This document shows, piece after piece, positions 1-7,354 of a DNA stretch of 64,000 nt; within the stretch, counting starts at the first letter, position 1; each line of letters starts with the position of its first letter. Below the pieces are notes generated by a model. That model was given only the letters and a program-made list of their open reading frames with translations. It was not told where the DNA came from and did no database searches. The translations under genes were made by a program, and so were the position numbers. The stretch comes from Kribbella pratensis (GTDB lineage Bacteria; Actinomycetota; Actinomycetes; Propionibacteriales; Kribbellaceae), in assembly GCF_004366075.1 (NCBI RefSeq), contig NZ_SODU01000002.1, positions 1,008,647 to 1,072,646 of the forward strand, given 5' to 3'.

Positions 1-1041
1 GGTCCCCGCGAGCGTGAAGATCATGTCGAAGTGCAGGGCCTGCCGATGGTCCACGACGTACACGATCCGGTCCGCGTGCAACGTGCTCACCCGATGCCGT
101 ACGGCGGCGAGGTCGGTCGCGCTGTAGCCGAATCCGCCATCGGACTTCCGCACGATCACCGGTAGCGGATCGCCGTCGCGACCGAGGAATCCTGGCAGGA
201 AGGCGCACATCGCGCCGTCGGACTCGGTCAGCAGGTCTTGCTGTTCGAGCTCGGCCACGACCCGCGGCAGGTCGTCGTTGTACGCGCTCTCGCCGACGAC
301 GTCCGTCCGCTCGAGGTTGCTGCCGAGCAAGGCGTACACCTTGTCGAAGTCGTCCAGCGACACGTCGACCATGTGCCGCCACATCGCCCGCGTCCCCGGA
401 TCGCCCGACTGCAACGCGACCACCCGCAGCCGCGATTTGTCGGCAAAGGTGCCGTCGGCATCGAAGTGCTTCCGGCTCCGCTCGTAGAGCTGCTGCAATC
501 CCTCCAGATCCAGGGATTCCGCGGCGAGACCTTCCTCGAGCAGTTGCTCGATCATCATCCCGTACTGCGTGCCCCAGTCGCCGACGTGGTTCTGCCGGAT
601 CACGTCGTACCCGGCGAACTCGAGGACGTTGCAGAGTGCGTCACCGATTACCGTCGACCGGAGATGGCCGACGTGCATCTGCTTCGCGACGTTCGGTTGC
701 GAATAGTCGACGACGACCCGCTGACCCCTGCTGGTAAAGGATTCCGGCTCGTTGACCGCCTTCGCCAGCGTCTCCGGCAGCAACGTCAGGTTGATGAATC
801 CAGGGCCGGCGATCTCTGGTGTCTGGCAAAGGTCCTCGACCTGCAACGAGGCGACCAGGCGTGCGGCGACGTCCCGCGGCGATTGGCCGAGGGCGTTGCC
901 GATCCGGAGCGCGAGATTGCTCTGGTAGTGACCGAACTCCGGCTTGGTACTCGACCGCAGCTCGGGGTCGTACGACGTACCGAAAGCGGCCAGGGCGGCA
1001 GCGGACAGTCTGGTGGACAGGACAGGCAGAACTGCGGACAT
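1..1041 (-). CDS. argS: Arginyl-tRNA synthetase (partial, 3' end outside window)
   Basis: Class I aminoacyl-tRNA synthetase that charges tRNA-Arg in the cytoplasm. The reverse strand is open from the ATG at 1041 to the window edge, about 347 codons of a protein usually near 550-580. Visible hallmarks are the catalytic entry PNVAKQMHVGHLRSTVIGD, which carries the HIGH-like HVGH signature, then NHVGDWGTQYGMMIEQL, and near the edge SDGGFGYSATDLAAVRHR. All are typical of ArgS. The KMSKS region and anticodon domain lie outside the window. The start is supported by GAAGGA seven bases upstream. A short arginine-rich leader peptide (1084-1155) ends 42 bp upstream, and a hairpin (1059-1097) sits between it and the ribosome binding site, suggesting control by arginyl-tRNA supply (inference). 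Family assignment is certain. Confidence 0.95.
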   Translation of the reverse strand, partial: MSAVLPVLSTRLSAAALAAFGTSYDPELRSSTKPEFGHYQSNLALRIGNALGQSPRDVAARLVASLQVEDLCQTPEIAGPGFINLTLLPETLAKAVNEPESFTSRGQRVVVDYSQPNVAKQMHVGHLRSTVIGDALCNVLEFAGYDVIRQNHVGDWGTQYGMMIEQLLEEGLAAESLDLEGLQQLYERSRKHFDADGTFADKSRLRVVALQSGDPGTRAMWRHMVDVSLDDFDKVYALLGSNLERTDVVGESAYNDDLPRVVAELEQQDLLTESDGAMCAFLPGFLGRDGDPLPVIVRKSDGGFGYSATDLAAVRHRVSTLHADRIVYVVDHRQALHFDMIFTLAGT

Positions 1042-1058
1042 GACCAGGTCCTTCAGGA

Positions 1059-1097
1059 GACGCGACTGGAACAGGCTGGGTGTTCAGACAGTGCGTC
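1059..1097 (-). promoter_or_regulatory. Hairpin between leader peptide and argS ribosome binding site
   Basis: On the minus strand GACGCACTG (1097-1089) can pair with CAGTCGCGTC (1068-1059), nine base pairs with one bulged C and a 20-nt loop. The 5' arm covers the final Arg codon of the leader; the 3' arm ends five bases before the GAAGGA ribosome binding site of argS. No U-tract follows, so translational control is more plausible than transcription termination. This is inference from sequence alone. Confidence 0.4.
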
Positions 1098-1155
1098 GTC
1101 GTCGCAGGCTGAAGCGCACGCGCCGGGCGTGGACAGGCTTCAGGCTGATCGACAT
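1084..1155 (-). CDS. Putative arginine-rich leader peptide of argS
   Basis: A 23-codon frame opens with ATG at 1155 and stops at TGA 1084-1086. It ends in RRVRFSLRRRRTV, with seven arginines in 23 residues. The run of four is encoded CGA-CGA-CGA-CGC, and CGA is a rare arginine codon in such high-GC genomes. There is no Shine-Dalgarno sequence, but CATAAT (1163-1168) lies seven bases before the ATG, the geometry of a leaderless transcript. The next gene is argS. The frame does not match the upstream wall gene, whose stop (1157-1159) just precedes it. I infer that ribosome stalling at the Arg codons under low charged tRNA-Arg changes the downstream RNA fold. No homolog is known to me, so it could be a chance frame. 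Confidence 0.6.
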   Translation of the reverse strand: MSISLKPVHARRVRFSLRRRRTV

Positions 1156-1156
1156 G

Positions 1157-3379
1157 TCAGCCATTATGCACGAAGTACGCCGACGGCGCCGGAGACCGCT
1201 CGGCCAACGGCGCGATCGCCGGTACGTCGGTCTCGCCCAGGAACACCCGCCGTACGACGCGTTCGGCCGCGCGCCCGTCGTCGAACTCACAGAACTTCTC
1301 CCGGTACAGGTGCCGGTGCTTGGCCGCCTCGGGCGCGGCGAACGTGCCGTTCCGGAGCGCGGCGTACAACTCCTCGGCGGACCGTGCCACCACGCCGGGC
1401 GGGAACTCGGCGACGTCGAAGTACGTGCCACGCCGGCCGTCGTAGAACGCCTGGTCCTCGACGTGCAGCATGATCGGCCGATCGAGGTTCGCGTAATCGA
1501 AGGTGATCGACGAGTAGTCCGAGATGAGTACGTCGGCCGCCAGCATGAGGTCCTCGACCCGCGGGTGCCGCGACACATCGATCACCACGCCGGAGTGGGA
1601 TTCCGGTGCTGCGGACAACGAGTAGTGGGTGCGCACGAGCACCCGGCCGTGCTCACCGGCCGCAGCCGCCAGTTGGTCCAGGTCGAGCCGGACGCCGGTC
1701 CCGCCGAGGTCTTGCAGCCCGGTCGGCAGTCGTACCGAGTCGACGCCGTCGCGGAACGTCGGCGCGTACAGGATCACCAGGTGAGAGTCGTCGAACCCGA
1801 GCGCTGCGCGGACCGCCCGGACCTGCTCCAGGGATGCGTTGAGCAGTCGGTCGTTGCGCGGATAGCCGTACTCGAGCTCCTCGAAGTACGACGGGTAGGT
1901 GCGCTCCCAGATCTCCGACGAGTACCGGTTCGAGGACAGGTTGAAGTCCCAGCGATCGACCTGACGCATGAGCTCGTCGAGATCGAGGTCCCTGCACGCC
2001 TGGGGATGGTGCCGTAGATCGGTGCCCATCGTCTTCAGCGGCGTACCGTGCTGGGTCTGCAGATGGATCTGGCCCTCGCGCTTGTCCAGGTTCTTCGGCC
2101 AGTTCATGTTGCTGACGAAGTACGTCGCCTTGTCGAGCAGCTTCTCGTACGCCGGGGAGTCCGCGACGACGTACTCGACGCCCTCCGGGACCGCGTCGAC
2201 GTGCTCGTTGTCGACGACCCAGACCCCGCGCAGGTGCGGAGCCAGCTCGGCCGCCTTCTCGTAGATCGCGCGCGGGTTGCAGGCGTACTGCTTGAACCAG
2301 TAGGCGGCGTACGCGACCAGGTTCGGGTCGAGCTTGCCGCGCCGCAGCAGCTTGCCGACCGTCTTGCCCGCACTCGGGACGTGCAGCATCCGCGCGCTCA
2401 GCTTGAGCGTGGAGTAGGTCGCGTAGTCGTCGTGGATCAGCAGCCAGCGCTTGAACCCGCGGGCGGTCCGGTCGGCGCCGTACCCCTCCGGCTTCCAGCG
2501 CTTGGCGAAGGCGTGCGCCGTATGGAAGAACTCGGCCCGGTCGTCGGCGTCGATCCGCTCGGGCTTGGCGAGTACGGCGAGGATGTGGTCCAGCGACCGG
2601 TCGAACGCGAACCGGCGCCAGCCGGCCAGCTCCGGGTCGGACTGGATGAACGCGTGCACGCGGTCGTACTGGTCGAAGATGTCCCACTGCCGGCGGCCGC
2701 TGGTGGCGTGGATGTTGCCGCCGGTCCGATGCTGCCGGTAGTGCACGACGACCCGGTCCAGGGTGGCGATCCGCTCCGCGGTCAGCATCGTCGAGTAGGT
2801 CCAGGGCGCGTCCTCGTAGAAGCCGCTCGTGAAGGCGAAGCCGTGCCGGGTCAGGAACTGGCGGCGGTAGGCCTTGTTCCAGACCACCTCGAGGAAGGTC
2901 AGGAAGATCGGCCGCTCGGCCGCCGTGAACACCCCGGCGCCCTCGCGGGCGAACGCGTCGTGCCGCTGGCTGCCCATGACCCGGCCGTCCCAGAAGACCC
3001 GCTCGTAGTCGAACAGCACGAGGTCCGGCTGGTTGGCGATATCTATGCGGGCCGCGATGGCCTCCAGCGAGCCCGGCAGGTAGCTGTCGTCGGCGTCCAG
3101 GAACAGCACGTACTCGCCGCGGCACTCCTTCAGGCCGGCGTTCCGGGCCGGTCCGAGGCCGACGTTGTCGTCCAGGTGCAGCGCCCGGACCCGCGCGTCG
3201 GCGGCGGCGTACTCGTCCAGGATCCGGCCGGACCCGTCCGGATCGGCGTCGTCCACCCCGATCACCTCGAAGTCGGTGAACGACTGCCCGAGCACCGAGT
3301 CCAGACACGGCCGCAGCCAGGCCCGCGAGGCATGGCAGGGGACCACGATGCTGAACCTGGGGACGGTGCCGAGCGCCAT
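1157..3379 (-). CDS. GT2 glycosyltransferase / CDP-glycerol glycerophosphotransferase family protein
   Basis: A 740-residue two-domain cell-wall enzyme. Residues ~8-230 form a GT2 (GT-A) domain: FSIVVPCHASRAWLRPCLDS at the N-terminus and the metal/nucleotide-binding VLFLDADDS around residue 95. Residues ~360-730 match the CDP-glycerol:poly(glycerophosphate) glycerophosphotransferase (TagF-like) domain, with QTQHGTPLKTMG and a C-terminal DVLISDYSSITFDY segment, the conserved signature for this family. It probably adds polyol-phosphate or sugar units to teichoic-acid-like wall polymers at the inner membrane face; the exact polymer is unknown. It has no signal peptide. The ATG at 3379 is preceded by TAGGAT eight bases upstream, overlapping the divergent promoter of the next gene. 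The 3' end abuts the argS leader. Confidence 0.88.
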   Translation of the reverse strand: MALGTVPRFSIVVPCHASRAWLRPCLDSVLGQSFTDFEVIGVDDADPDGSGRILDEYAAADARVRALHLDDNVGLGPARNAGLKECRGEYVLFLDADDSYLPGSLEAIAARIDIANQPDLVLFDYERVFWDGRVMGSQRHDAFAREGAGVFTAAERPIFLTFLEVVWNKAYRRQFLTRHGFAFTSGFYEDAPWTYSTMLTAERIATLDRVVVHYRQHRTGGNIHATSGRRQWDIFDQYDRVHAFIQSDPELAGWRRFAFDRSLDHILAVLAKPERIDADDRAEFFHTAHAFAKRWKPEGYGADRTARGFKRWLLIHDDYATYSTLKLSARMLHVPSAGKTVGKLLRRGKLDPNLVAYAAYWFKQYACNPRAIYEKAAELAPHLRGVWVVDNEHVDAVPEGVEYVVADSPAYEKLLDKATYFVSNMNWPKNLDKREGQIHLQTQHGTPLKTMGTDLRHHPQACRDLDLDELMRQVDRWDFNLSSNRYSSEIWERTYPSYFEELEYGYPRNDRLLNASLEQVRAVRAALGFDDSHLVILYAPTFRDGVDSVRLPTGLQDLGGTGVRLDLDQLAAAAGEHGRVLVRTHYSLSAAPESHSGVVIDVSRHPRVEDLMLAADVLISDYSSITFDYANLDRPIMLHVEDQAFYDGRRGTYFDVAEFPPGVVARSAEELYAALRNGTFAAPEAAKHRHLYREKFCEFDDGRAAERVVRRVFLGETDVPAIAPLAERSPAPSAYFVHNG
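1163..1168 (-). promoter_or_regulatory. -10 element CATAAT, leaderless promoter of the argS leader
   Basis: CATAAT matches the -10 consensus at five of six positions and is separated by seven bases from the leader ATG at 1155. Transcription would begin at or beside the A of the ATG. No clear -35 hexamer is visible 16-18 bases upstream. The element lies inside the last codons of the upstream glycosyltransferase gene. Confidence 0.5.
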
Positions 3380-3403
3380 GCCTAGTCATCCTATGGTGCA
3401 GCT
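3380..3403. promoter_or_regulatory. Compact divergent promoter, overlapping -10 elements
   Basis: Only 24 bp separate two divergent start codons. On the plus strand TATGGT (3392-3397) is followed by six bases and the ATG at 3404. On the minus strand TAGGAT (3393-3388) is followed by eight bases and the ATG at 3379. The two hexamers share the TA at 3392-3393. Both mRNAs would be leaderless or nearly so, and the polymerases should exclude one another. Confidence 0.5.
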
Positions 3404-4177
3404 ATGAGTACTGATGTGTTCGAGCCATTGGCCGGTCTCGAGGGGGTCGGGTCGGCGGCACGGGCGGCCCGGGACGCGGTCGACGTACTGCTCCGGGATC
3501 GCGGGCTGCGCCGGGTCGGTTCGGACATGACCGCCGAGGCCCTGCTGCGGGGCGCGCACGCCTCAGCGGCGCTGGCCGGCAGCACGGCTGTTCTGGACGA
3601 GGTACGGCGAGGTGATGCCGACGGACTGGTCGCCGGCGCGGTGCGGATGACCGGCGAGCTGATGTCGCTCGCGCCACAGGTGGACAAGGCGCCGGTGCAG
3701 GTCTGGACCAGACTGCACCAGTTGGCCGCCGCCGACCTGGTCGCGGAGGACCAGTTGGGCCATCTCCGGACCAGTGCGGAACCTCTGCCGGACGACATCC
3801 CCGGGCTGCCGCCGGCGCCCGATGCCGACGAGATGTGGGAGCGGCTGAGCGCCCTCGCGCAGAACCTGACCCGCCCGACCAAGGCGCCCGGTCTCGTCGT
3901 CGCGGCGATCGTGCACGCCGAGCTCGCCGTCCTGCGCCCGTTCCCGGCGGCCAACGGACTCGTTGCCCGGGCCGCCGAGCGCCTGCTGTTGGTTGCCCGG
4001 GGCATCGACCCGGTGGCGGTCACGGTCCCGGAGGGCGGTCACTATGTGTTGCGGGCGACCTATGCGTCGGGTCTCACCGACTACACAGCGCGAGGATTGA
4101 CCGGCGTTCGTGATTGGTTGCTGCGGTCCTGCGAGGTCGTGACAAGAGGTGCCGAGCTCTCGCCGCTCTCGTCCTGA
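3404..4177 (+). CDS. Fic-fold protein with degenerate active-site motif
   Basis: A 257-residue soluble, mostly helical protein. Near residue 190 it reads AELAVLRPFPAANGLVARAAERL, which aligns with the Fic signature HPFx(D/E)GNGRxxR. The catalytic His is Arg, the acidic Mg ligand is Ala, and the first Gly and first Arg are lost; N-G and the final Arg remain. Fic enzymes usually transfer AMP or another nucleotide-linked group to proteins, but this copy is unlikely to do so. Actinobacterial relatives beside the HAD/Ssd locus are often labelled 'oxidoreductase', which nothing here supports. A leaderless promoter TATGGT lies six bases before the ATG. A hairpin terminator (4186-4218) follows. Role unknown; a scaffold or ligand-binding role near the Ssd/Tad cluster is only a guess. 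Confidence 0.75.
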   Translation: MSTDVFEPLAGLEGVGSAARAARDAVDVLLRDRGLRRVGSDMTAEALLRGAHASAALAGSTAVLDEVRRGDADGLVAGAVRMTGELMSLAPQVDKAPVQVWTRLHQLAAADLVAEDQLGHLRTSAEPLPDDIPGLPPAPDADEMWERLSALAQNLTRPTKAPGLVVAAIVHAELAVLRPFPAANGLVARAAERLLLVARGIDPVAVTVPEGGHYVLRATYASGLTDYTARGLTGVRDWLLRSCEVVTRGAELSPLSS

Positions 4178-4185
4178 GTGAACAT

Positions 4186-4218
4186 GCGAACGGCGTTCTC
4201 GAGTGAGAACGCCGTCGC
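4186..4218 (+). terminator. Hairpin terminator after the Fic-like gene
   Basis: ACGGCGTTCTC and GAGAACGCCGT form a perfect 11-bp stem with a GAGT loop; it extends to 14 bp with one bulged A. It begins nine bases after the stop codon. It lacks a T-run, as is common for actinobacterial terminators. The following 230 bases to 4450 contain no gene I can support. Confidence 0.7.
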
Positions 4219-4450
4219 TGGCACGTCGCCCTGGTTACCATGCGTGCACCTGTTTGCCGCCACAGGACGAGCCTGGGTCGCGCTGCCCGTTTGGGATGGG
4301 CTGGTCGCCGCGTGGGTACCTGGGTTCCCGTGCAATCTCTACCGGACCCTGAGGCCCTTTGTTGATTCCTTTGTACTCCTGAAACCCCTTTCTGTGAAGG
4401 GGAAGCGGAGTCCTTCATGGAGTTGAGAACAATGAAGCCCGCTTCAGCTT

Positions 4451-5248
4451 TCAGCTCGTCCGGGACCGCCGCCGGGAGGCCAGCAGCAGTGCTCCGGCGG
4501 CGATCGCCGCGACCAGGCCGGCCGCCAGCGCGGGGCGTCGTACGGCGGGGAAACCGGCCCGCTCGCCCGGCTCCGCGAACGCCAGGATCGGCCAGCCGCG
4601 CTCGAGCGCGACCCGGCGCAACGCCTTGTCCGGGTTGACCGCGTGCGGGTGCCCGACCGCGGCCAGCAGCGGCTCGTCGGTGATCGAATCCGAGTACCCG
4701 TAGGAACTCGCGAGGTCGTAGCCCTCGGTCGCGGCCAGGGCCTCGATCGCGGTCACCTTGTTCGGACCGTACGCGTACTCGGCGATCTCGCCGGTGTACT
4801 TGCCGTCGGCAACGACCATCCGGGTGGCGATCACCCGGTCGGCGCCGAGCATCGCGCCGATCGGCTCCACCACCTCGGCGCCGGACGACGACACGATCAC
4901 CACGTCCCGGCCGGCCGCGTGATGCTGCGCGATCAGCTCGACCGCTTCGGTGTGGATCATCGGGCGGACGATGTGGTCCAGGGTGTCGGCGACGATCGCC
5001 TGCACCGTCGAGACGTCCCAGCCGGTGCACATCGCGGAGATGTACTCCCGCATCCGCTCCATCTGGTCGTGGTCCGCGCCGCCGAGCAGATAGACGAACT
5101 GGGCGTAGGCGCTGCGCAGGACCGTCCGGCGGTTGATCAGGCCGCCGGCGTAGAACGGCCGCGAGAACGCCAGCGTGCTCGAGCGGGCCAGAATGGTCTT
5201 GTCCAGATCGAAGAAGGCCGCCGATCGAGCCGTTCCGGGATGCGCCAT
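4451..5248 (-). CDS. HAD-IB family (SerB-like) phosphatase
   Basis: A 265-residue haloacid-dehalogenase hydrolase. Motif I is FFDLDKTIL (Asp14 nucleophile, Asp16), motif II is IVSSSGAEV near residue 122, the motif III Lys lies in GPNKVTA, and motif IV is YGYSDSITDEPLL near residue 185. This is the HAD-IB/PSPase-like subfamily that cleaves phosphate monoesters. A C-terminal segment, LAAGLVAAIAAGALLLA, is a probable membrane anchor, followed by basic residues. Position beside 6C RNA and near ssd matches the M. tuberculosis Rv3661 and Streptomyces orthologs. Substrate is unknown; some relatives affect cell division or lipid metabolism. TATCCT (5256-5261) lies seven bases before the ATG, indicating a leaderless mRNA. 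Confidence 0.88.
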   Translation of the reverse strand: MAHPGTARSAAFFDLDKTILARSSTLAFSRPFYAGGLINRRTVLRSAYAQFVYLLGGADHDQMERMREYISAMCTGWDVSTVQAIVADTLDHIVRPMIHTEAVELIAQHHAAGRDVVIVSSSGAEVVEPIGAMLGADRVIATRMVVADGKYTGEIAEYAYGPNKVTAIEALAATEGYDLASSYGYSDSITDEPLLAAVGHPHAVNPDKALRRVALERGWPILAFAEPGERAGFPAVRRPALAAGLVAAIAAGALLLASRRRSRTS

Positions 5249-5255
5249 GCAGTCG

Positions 5256-5261
5256 AGGATA
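5256..5261 (-). promoter_or_regulatory. -10 element TATCCT, leaderless promoter of the HAD gene
   Basis: TATCCT on the minus strand ends seven bases before the ATG at 5248, placing the transcript start at the start codon. No Shine-Dalgarno sequence is present. Confidence 0.5.
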
Positions 5262-5450
5262 GGCAGCCGGGAGAAACGCCGGGGACCCGGGCTTTTGCGT
5301 GGGCCGGTATCCCGTTAGACTAGTCGGCAGTGTGACAGTGACACTGGCTGGAAGCACCCGATCGGGTGGGACTGGCGCTTGGGCGAAACGCAGTCAGTTG
5401 AAATTGAACTGAGATGTGTGAAGCCCGAACTCGGGGGGTACAAACTCTCT

Positions 5451-5556
5451 GACAGTGGCAGACTGTCGCCTCCTGAACGGCCCCCGGCTCCTCCCCCCGA
5501 GCCCGTGGCCGAAGACGGCCCCCGGTCACCCCCCCGCCGGGGGCCGTCGCCTTTCT
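5451..5556 (+). ncRNA. 6C small RNA (actinobacterial sRNA, B11-like)
   Basis: Two consecutive stem-loops with C-rich loops define the Rfam 6C motif. Hairpin 1 is GGCTC/GAGCC (5486-5503) with loop CTCCCCCC. Hairpin 2 is ACGGCCCCCGG/CCGGGGGCCGT (5515-5547) with a loop holding seven C residues; it is followed by CGCCTTTCT and doubles as the terminator. TACAAA (5439-5444) is a plausible -10 element, giving a start near 5451; the 5' end is an estimate. In M. tuberculosis (B11) and Streptomyces (scr3559) this RNA lies in the same neighbourhood, next to the HAD phosphatase and ssd. C-rich loops are thought to pair with G-rich ribosome binding sites of target mRNAs. No other gene is seen in 5262-5627, though CAGTGT-N7-ACACTG near 5327-5345 could be an operator. 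Confidence 0.82.
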
Positions 5557-5627
5557 CCGATCAGCCAAGTAAGCGTAAAGATTCTCGCTTTTCTGCGCGT
5601 GGGAGCGTTCTCACTTTATGCAGGGTC

Positions 5628-5656
5628 TTGACAATGTAATTGAGCAGTCACAGGTT
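5628..5656 (+). promoter_or_regulatory. Promoter of chitinase gene (TTGACA - 17 - CAGGTT)
   Basis: TTGACA (5628-5633), a 17-bp spacer, and CAGGTT (5651-5656) end seven bases before the ATG at 5664. The -35 is a perfect match and the spacing is ideal, so the chitinase mRNA is probably leaderless; the AAGG three bases from the ATG is too close to act as a ribosome binding site. No DasR operator (GGTCTAGACC-like) is visible nearby. Confidence 0.6.
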
Positions 5657-5663
5657 GTAAGGC

Positions 5664-7340
5664 ATGAAACCGCCTGCACACCGCCCCCAGGCAGCGGTCG
5701 TCATCAGCCTGCTCGTCGTGGTCATGGCCTTCCTGGTCCCCGGCTCCGCCTCCGCGGCCGCCAATCTCGTCACCAACGCCGGCTTCGAGTCCGGCACGCT
5801 TTCCGGCTGGTCATGCCCGGCCGGCGGCGTCACGACCTCCGCGCCGCACTCCGGTTCGTACGCCCTCGAGGCGACGCCGAGTGGGAGTGACATCGCCCGG
5901 TGTTCCCAGTCGATAGCGGTCCAGCCCAATACGGCGTACACGCTGTCGGCGTGGGTGAAGGGGTCGAACGTCTACCTCGGTGTGGAGGGTGGTCCCTCGA
6001 CGTGGACCACGAGCTCCGGGTGGAGTCAGCTGACCGTGCCGTTCACCACGGGTGCCTCGTCTTCCGTGACGATCTACGTCCACAGTTGGTACGCGCTCCC
6101 GGCGTACCAGGTTGACGACGTCGTGCTGGACGGACCTGGCGGGACGCAGGACACCACACCGCCGTCGACCCCGGGTGGTCTGGCGGTCGGCAGCCCGACC
6201 TCGAGCTCGCTGAAGCTGACCTGGTCCACCGCGTCCGACGCGAACGGCATCGACCACTACGACGTCGTCCGAGGGGCTGGGGCCGCGCAGAGCGTCGGCA
6301 ACGTGACCAGCTGGACCGCTACCGGGCTTACTGCGTCGACGACCTACTCGTTCAAGGTCCGGGCGTGCGACCCCAGCGGCAACTGCTCGCCGTACGGCGC
6401 GGCCGTGTCGGGCACCACGTCCGACGGCGGCACCAACCCACCGGTCGGCAGCCTGCCCGCCCACGTGCTCACCGGGTACTGGCAGAACTTCAACAACGGT
6501 GCGACGGTGCAGAAGATCTCCGACGTGCCGGCGGCGTACGACCTGATCGCGGTGGCCTTCGCGGACGCCGACGCGTCGAAGCCGGGCGGCGTCACGTTCA
6601 ACCTGGACAGCGCCGGGCTCGGCGGATACACGGTCGCGCAGTTCAAGGCGGACATCGCGGCGAAGCAGACGGCCGGTAAGAAGGTCATCCTGTCCGTCGG
6701 CGGTCAGAACGGCACCATCTCGGTCGCCGACCCGACGGCAGCGTCCAACTTCGCGTCGAGCGCTCTCTCGGTGCTGCGTGAGTATGGGTTCGACGGGATC
6801 GACATCGACCTGGAGAACGGGGTCAACGCGCAGTACATGGGTCAGGCGCTGCGGAGCCTGCAGAGCCAGTTCGGCAGCGGGCTGGTGATCACCATGGCGC
6901 CACAGACGATCGACATGCAGAGCACGTCGTTCGAGTACTTCAAGCTCGCGCTGGCGATCAAGGACATCCTGACCATCGTCAACGTGCAGTACTACAACTC
7001 GGGCTCGATGAACGGCTGTGACGGCCAGGTGTACTCGCAGGGCTCGGTCGACTTCATCACCGCCCAGGCCTGCATCATGCTGCAGGGCGGCCTGCGTCCC
7101 GACCAGGTCGGGCTCGGCCTGCCGGCGTCGTCGCGAGCGGCCGGGAGCGGATACGTGTCGCCGACTGTGGTCAACAACGCGCTGGACTGCCTGGCCAAGG
7201 GCACCGGGTGCGGCAACTACAAGCCGAGCACTCCGTGGCCGTCGCTGCGCGGTGCGATGACCTGGTCGACCAACTGGGACGCGTCGAACGGCAACCAGTT
7301 CGCGACCCAGGTCGGCGGCCACGTGCACGCCTTACCCTGA
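5664..7340 (+). CDS. Secreted GH18 chitinase with CBM and FnIII domains
   Basis: A 558-residue secreted enzyme hydrolysing chitin beta-1,4 links. Residues 1-32 are a Sec signal peptide ending ASAAA. Residues ~33-155 form a beta-sandwich carbohydrate-binding module of the CBM4/9 or CBM6 type, opening with NLVTNAGFESGTLSGW. Residues ~160-245 are a fibronectin type III domain (TPPSTPGGLAVG to VSGTTSD). Residues ~258-555 are the GH18 barrel, with KKVILSVGG and the catalytic DGIDIDLE at ~370, Glu being the acid. The product resembles Streptomyces ChiC/ChiD-like family 18 enzymes. The promoter suggests a leaderless transcript. A regulator gene starts 14 bp downstream and may be co-transcribed. Two more chitinases lie at 11.8-15.1 kb. 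Confidence 0.93.
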   Translation: MKPPAHRPQAAVVISLLVVVMAFLVPGSASAAANLVTNAGFESGTLSGWSCPAGGVTTSAPHSGSYALEATPSGSDIARCSQSIAVQPNTAYTLSAWVKGSNVYLGVEGGPSTWTTSSGWSQLTVPFTTGASSSVTIYVHSWYALPAYQVDDVVLDGPGGTQDTTPPSTPGGLAVGSPTSSSLKLTWSTASDANGIDHYDVVRGAGAAQSVGNVTSWTATGLTASTTYSFKVRACDPSGNCSPYGAAVSGTTSDGGTNPPVGSLPAHVLTGYWQNFNNGATVQKISDVPAAYDLIAVAFADADASKPGGVTFNLDSAGLGGYTVAQFKADIAAKQTAGKKVILSVGGQNGTISVADPTAASNFASSALSVLREYGFDGIDIDLENGVNAQYMGQALRSLQSQFGSGLVITMAPQTIDMQSTSFEYFKLALAIKDILTIVNVQYYNSGSMNGCDGQVYSQGSVDFITAQACIMLQGGLRPDQVGLGLPASSRAAGSGYVSPTVVNNALDCLAKGTGCGNYKPSTPWPSLRGAMTWSTNWDASNGNQFATQVGGHVHALP

Positions 7341-7354
7341 TCGCGCGCCTGATC

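Noticed and set aside
1084-1578. A longer 164-codon frame ending in the argS leader sequence
   Set aside because: Its first 140 codons are an out-of-frame reading of the glycosyltransferase gene with Ser/Arg-rich nonsense; only the last 23 codons from 1155 have independent support.
3404-4177. Oxidoreductase annotation for the Fic-like gene
   Set aside because: No dinucleotide-binding or redox motif is present; the only recognisable motif is a degenerate Fic signature.
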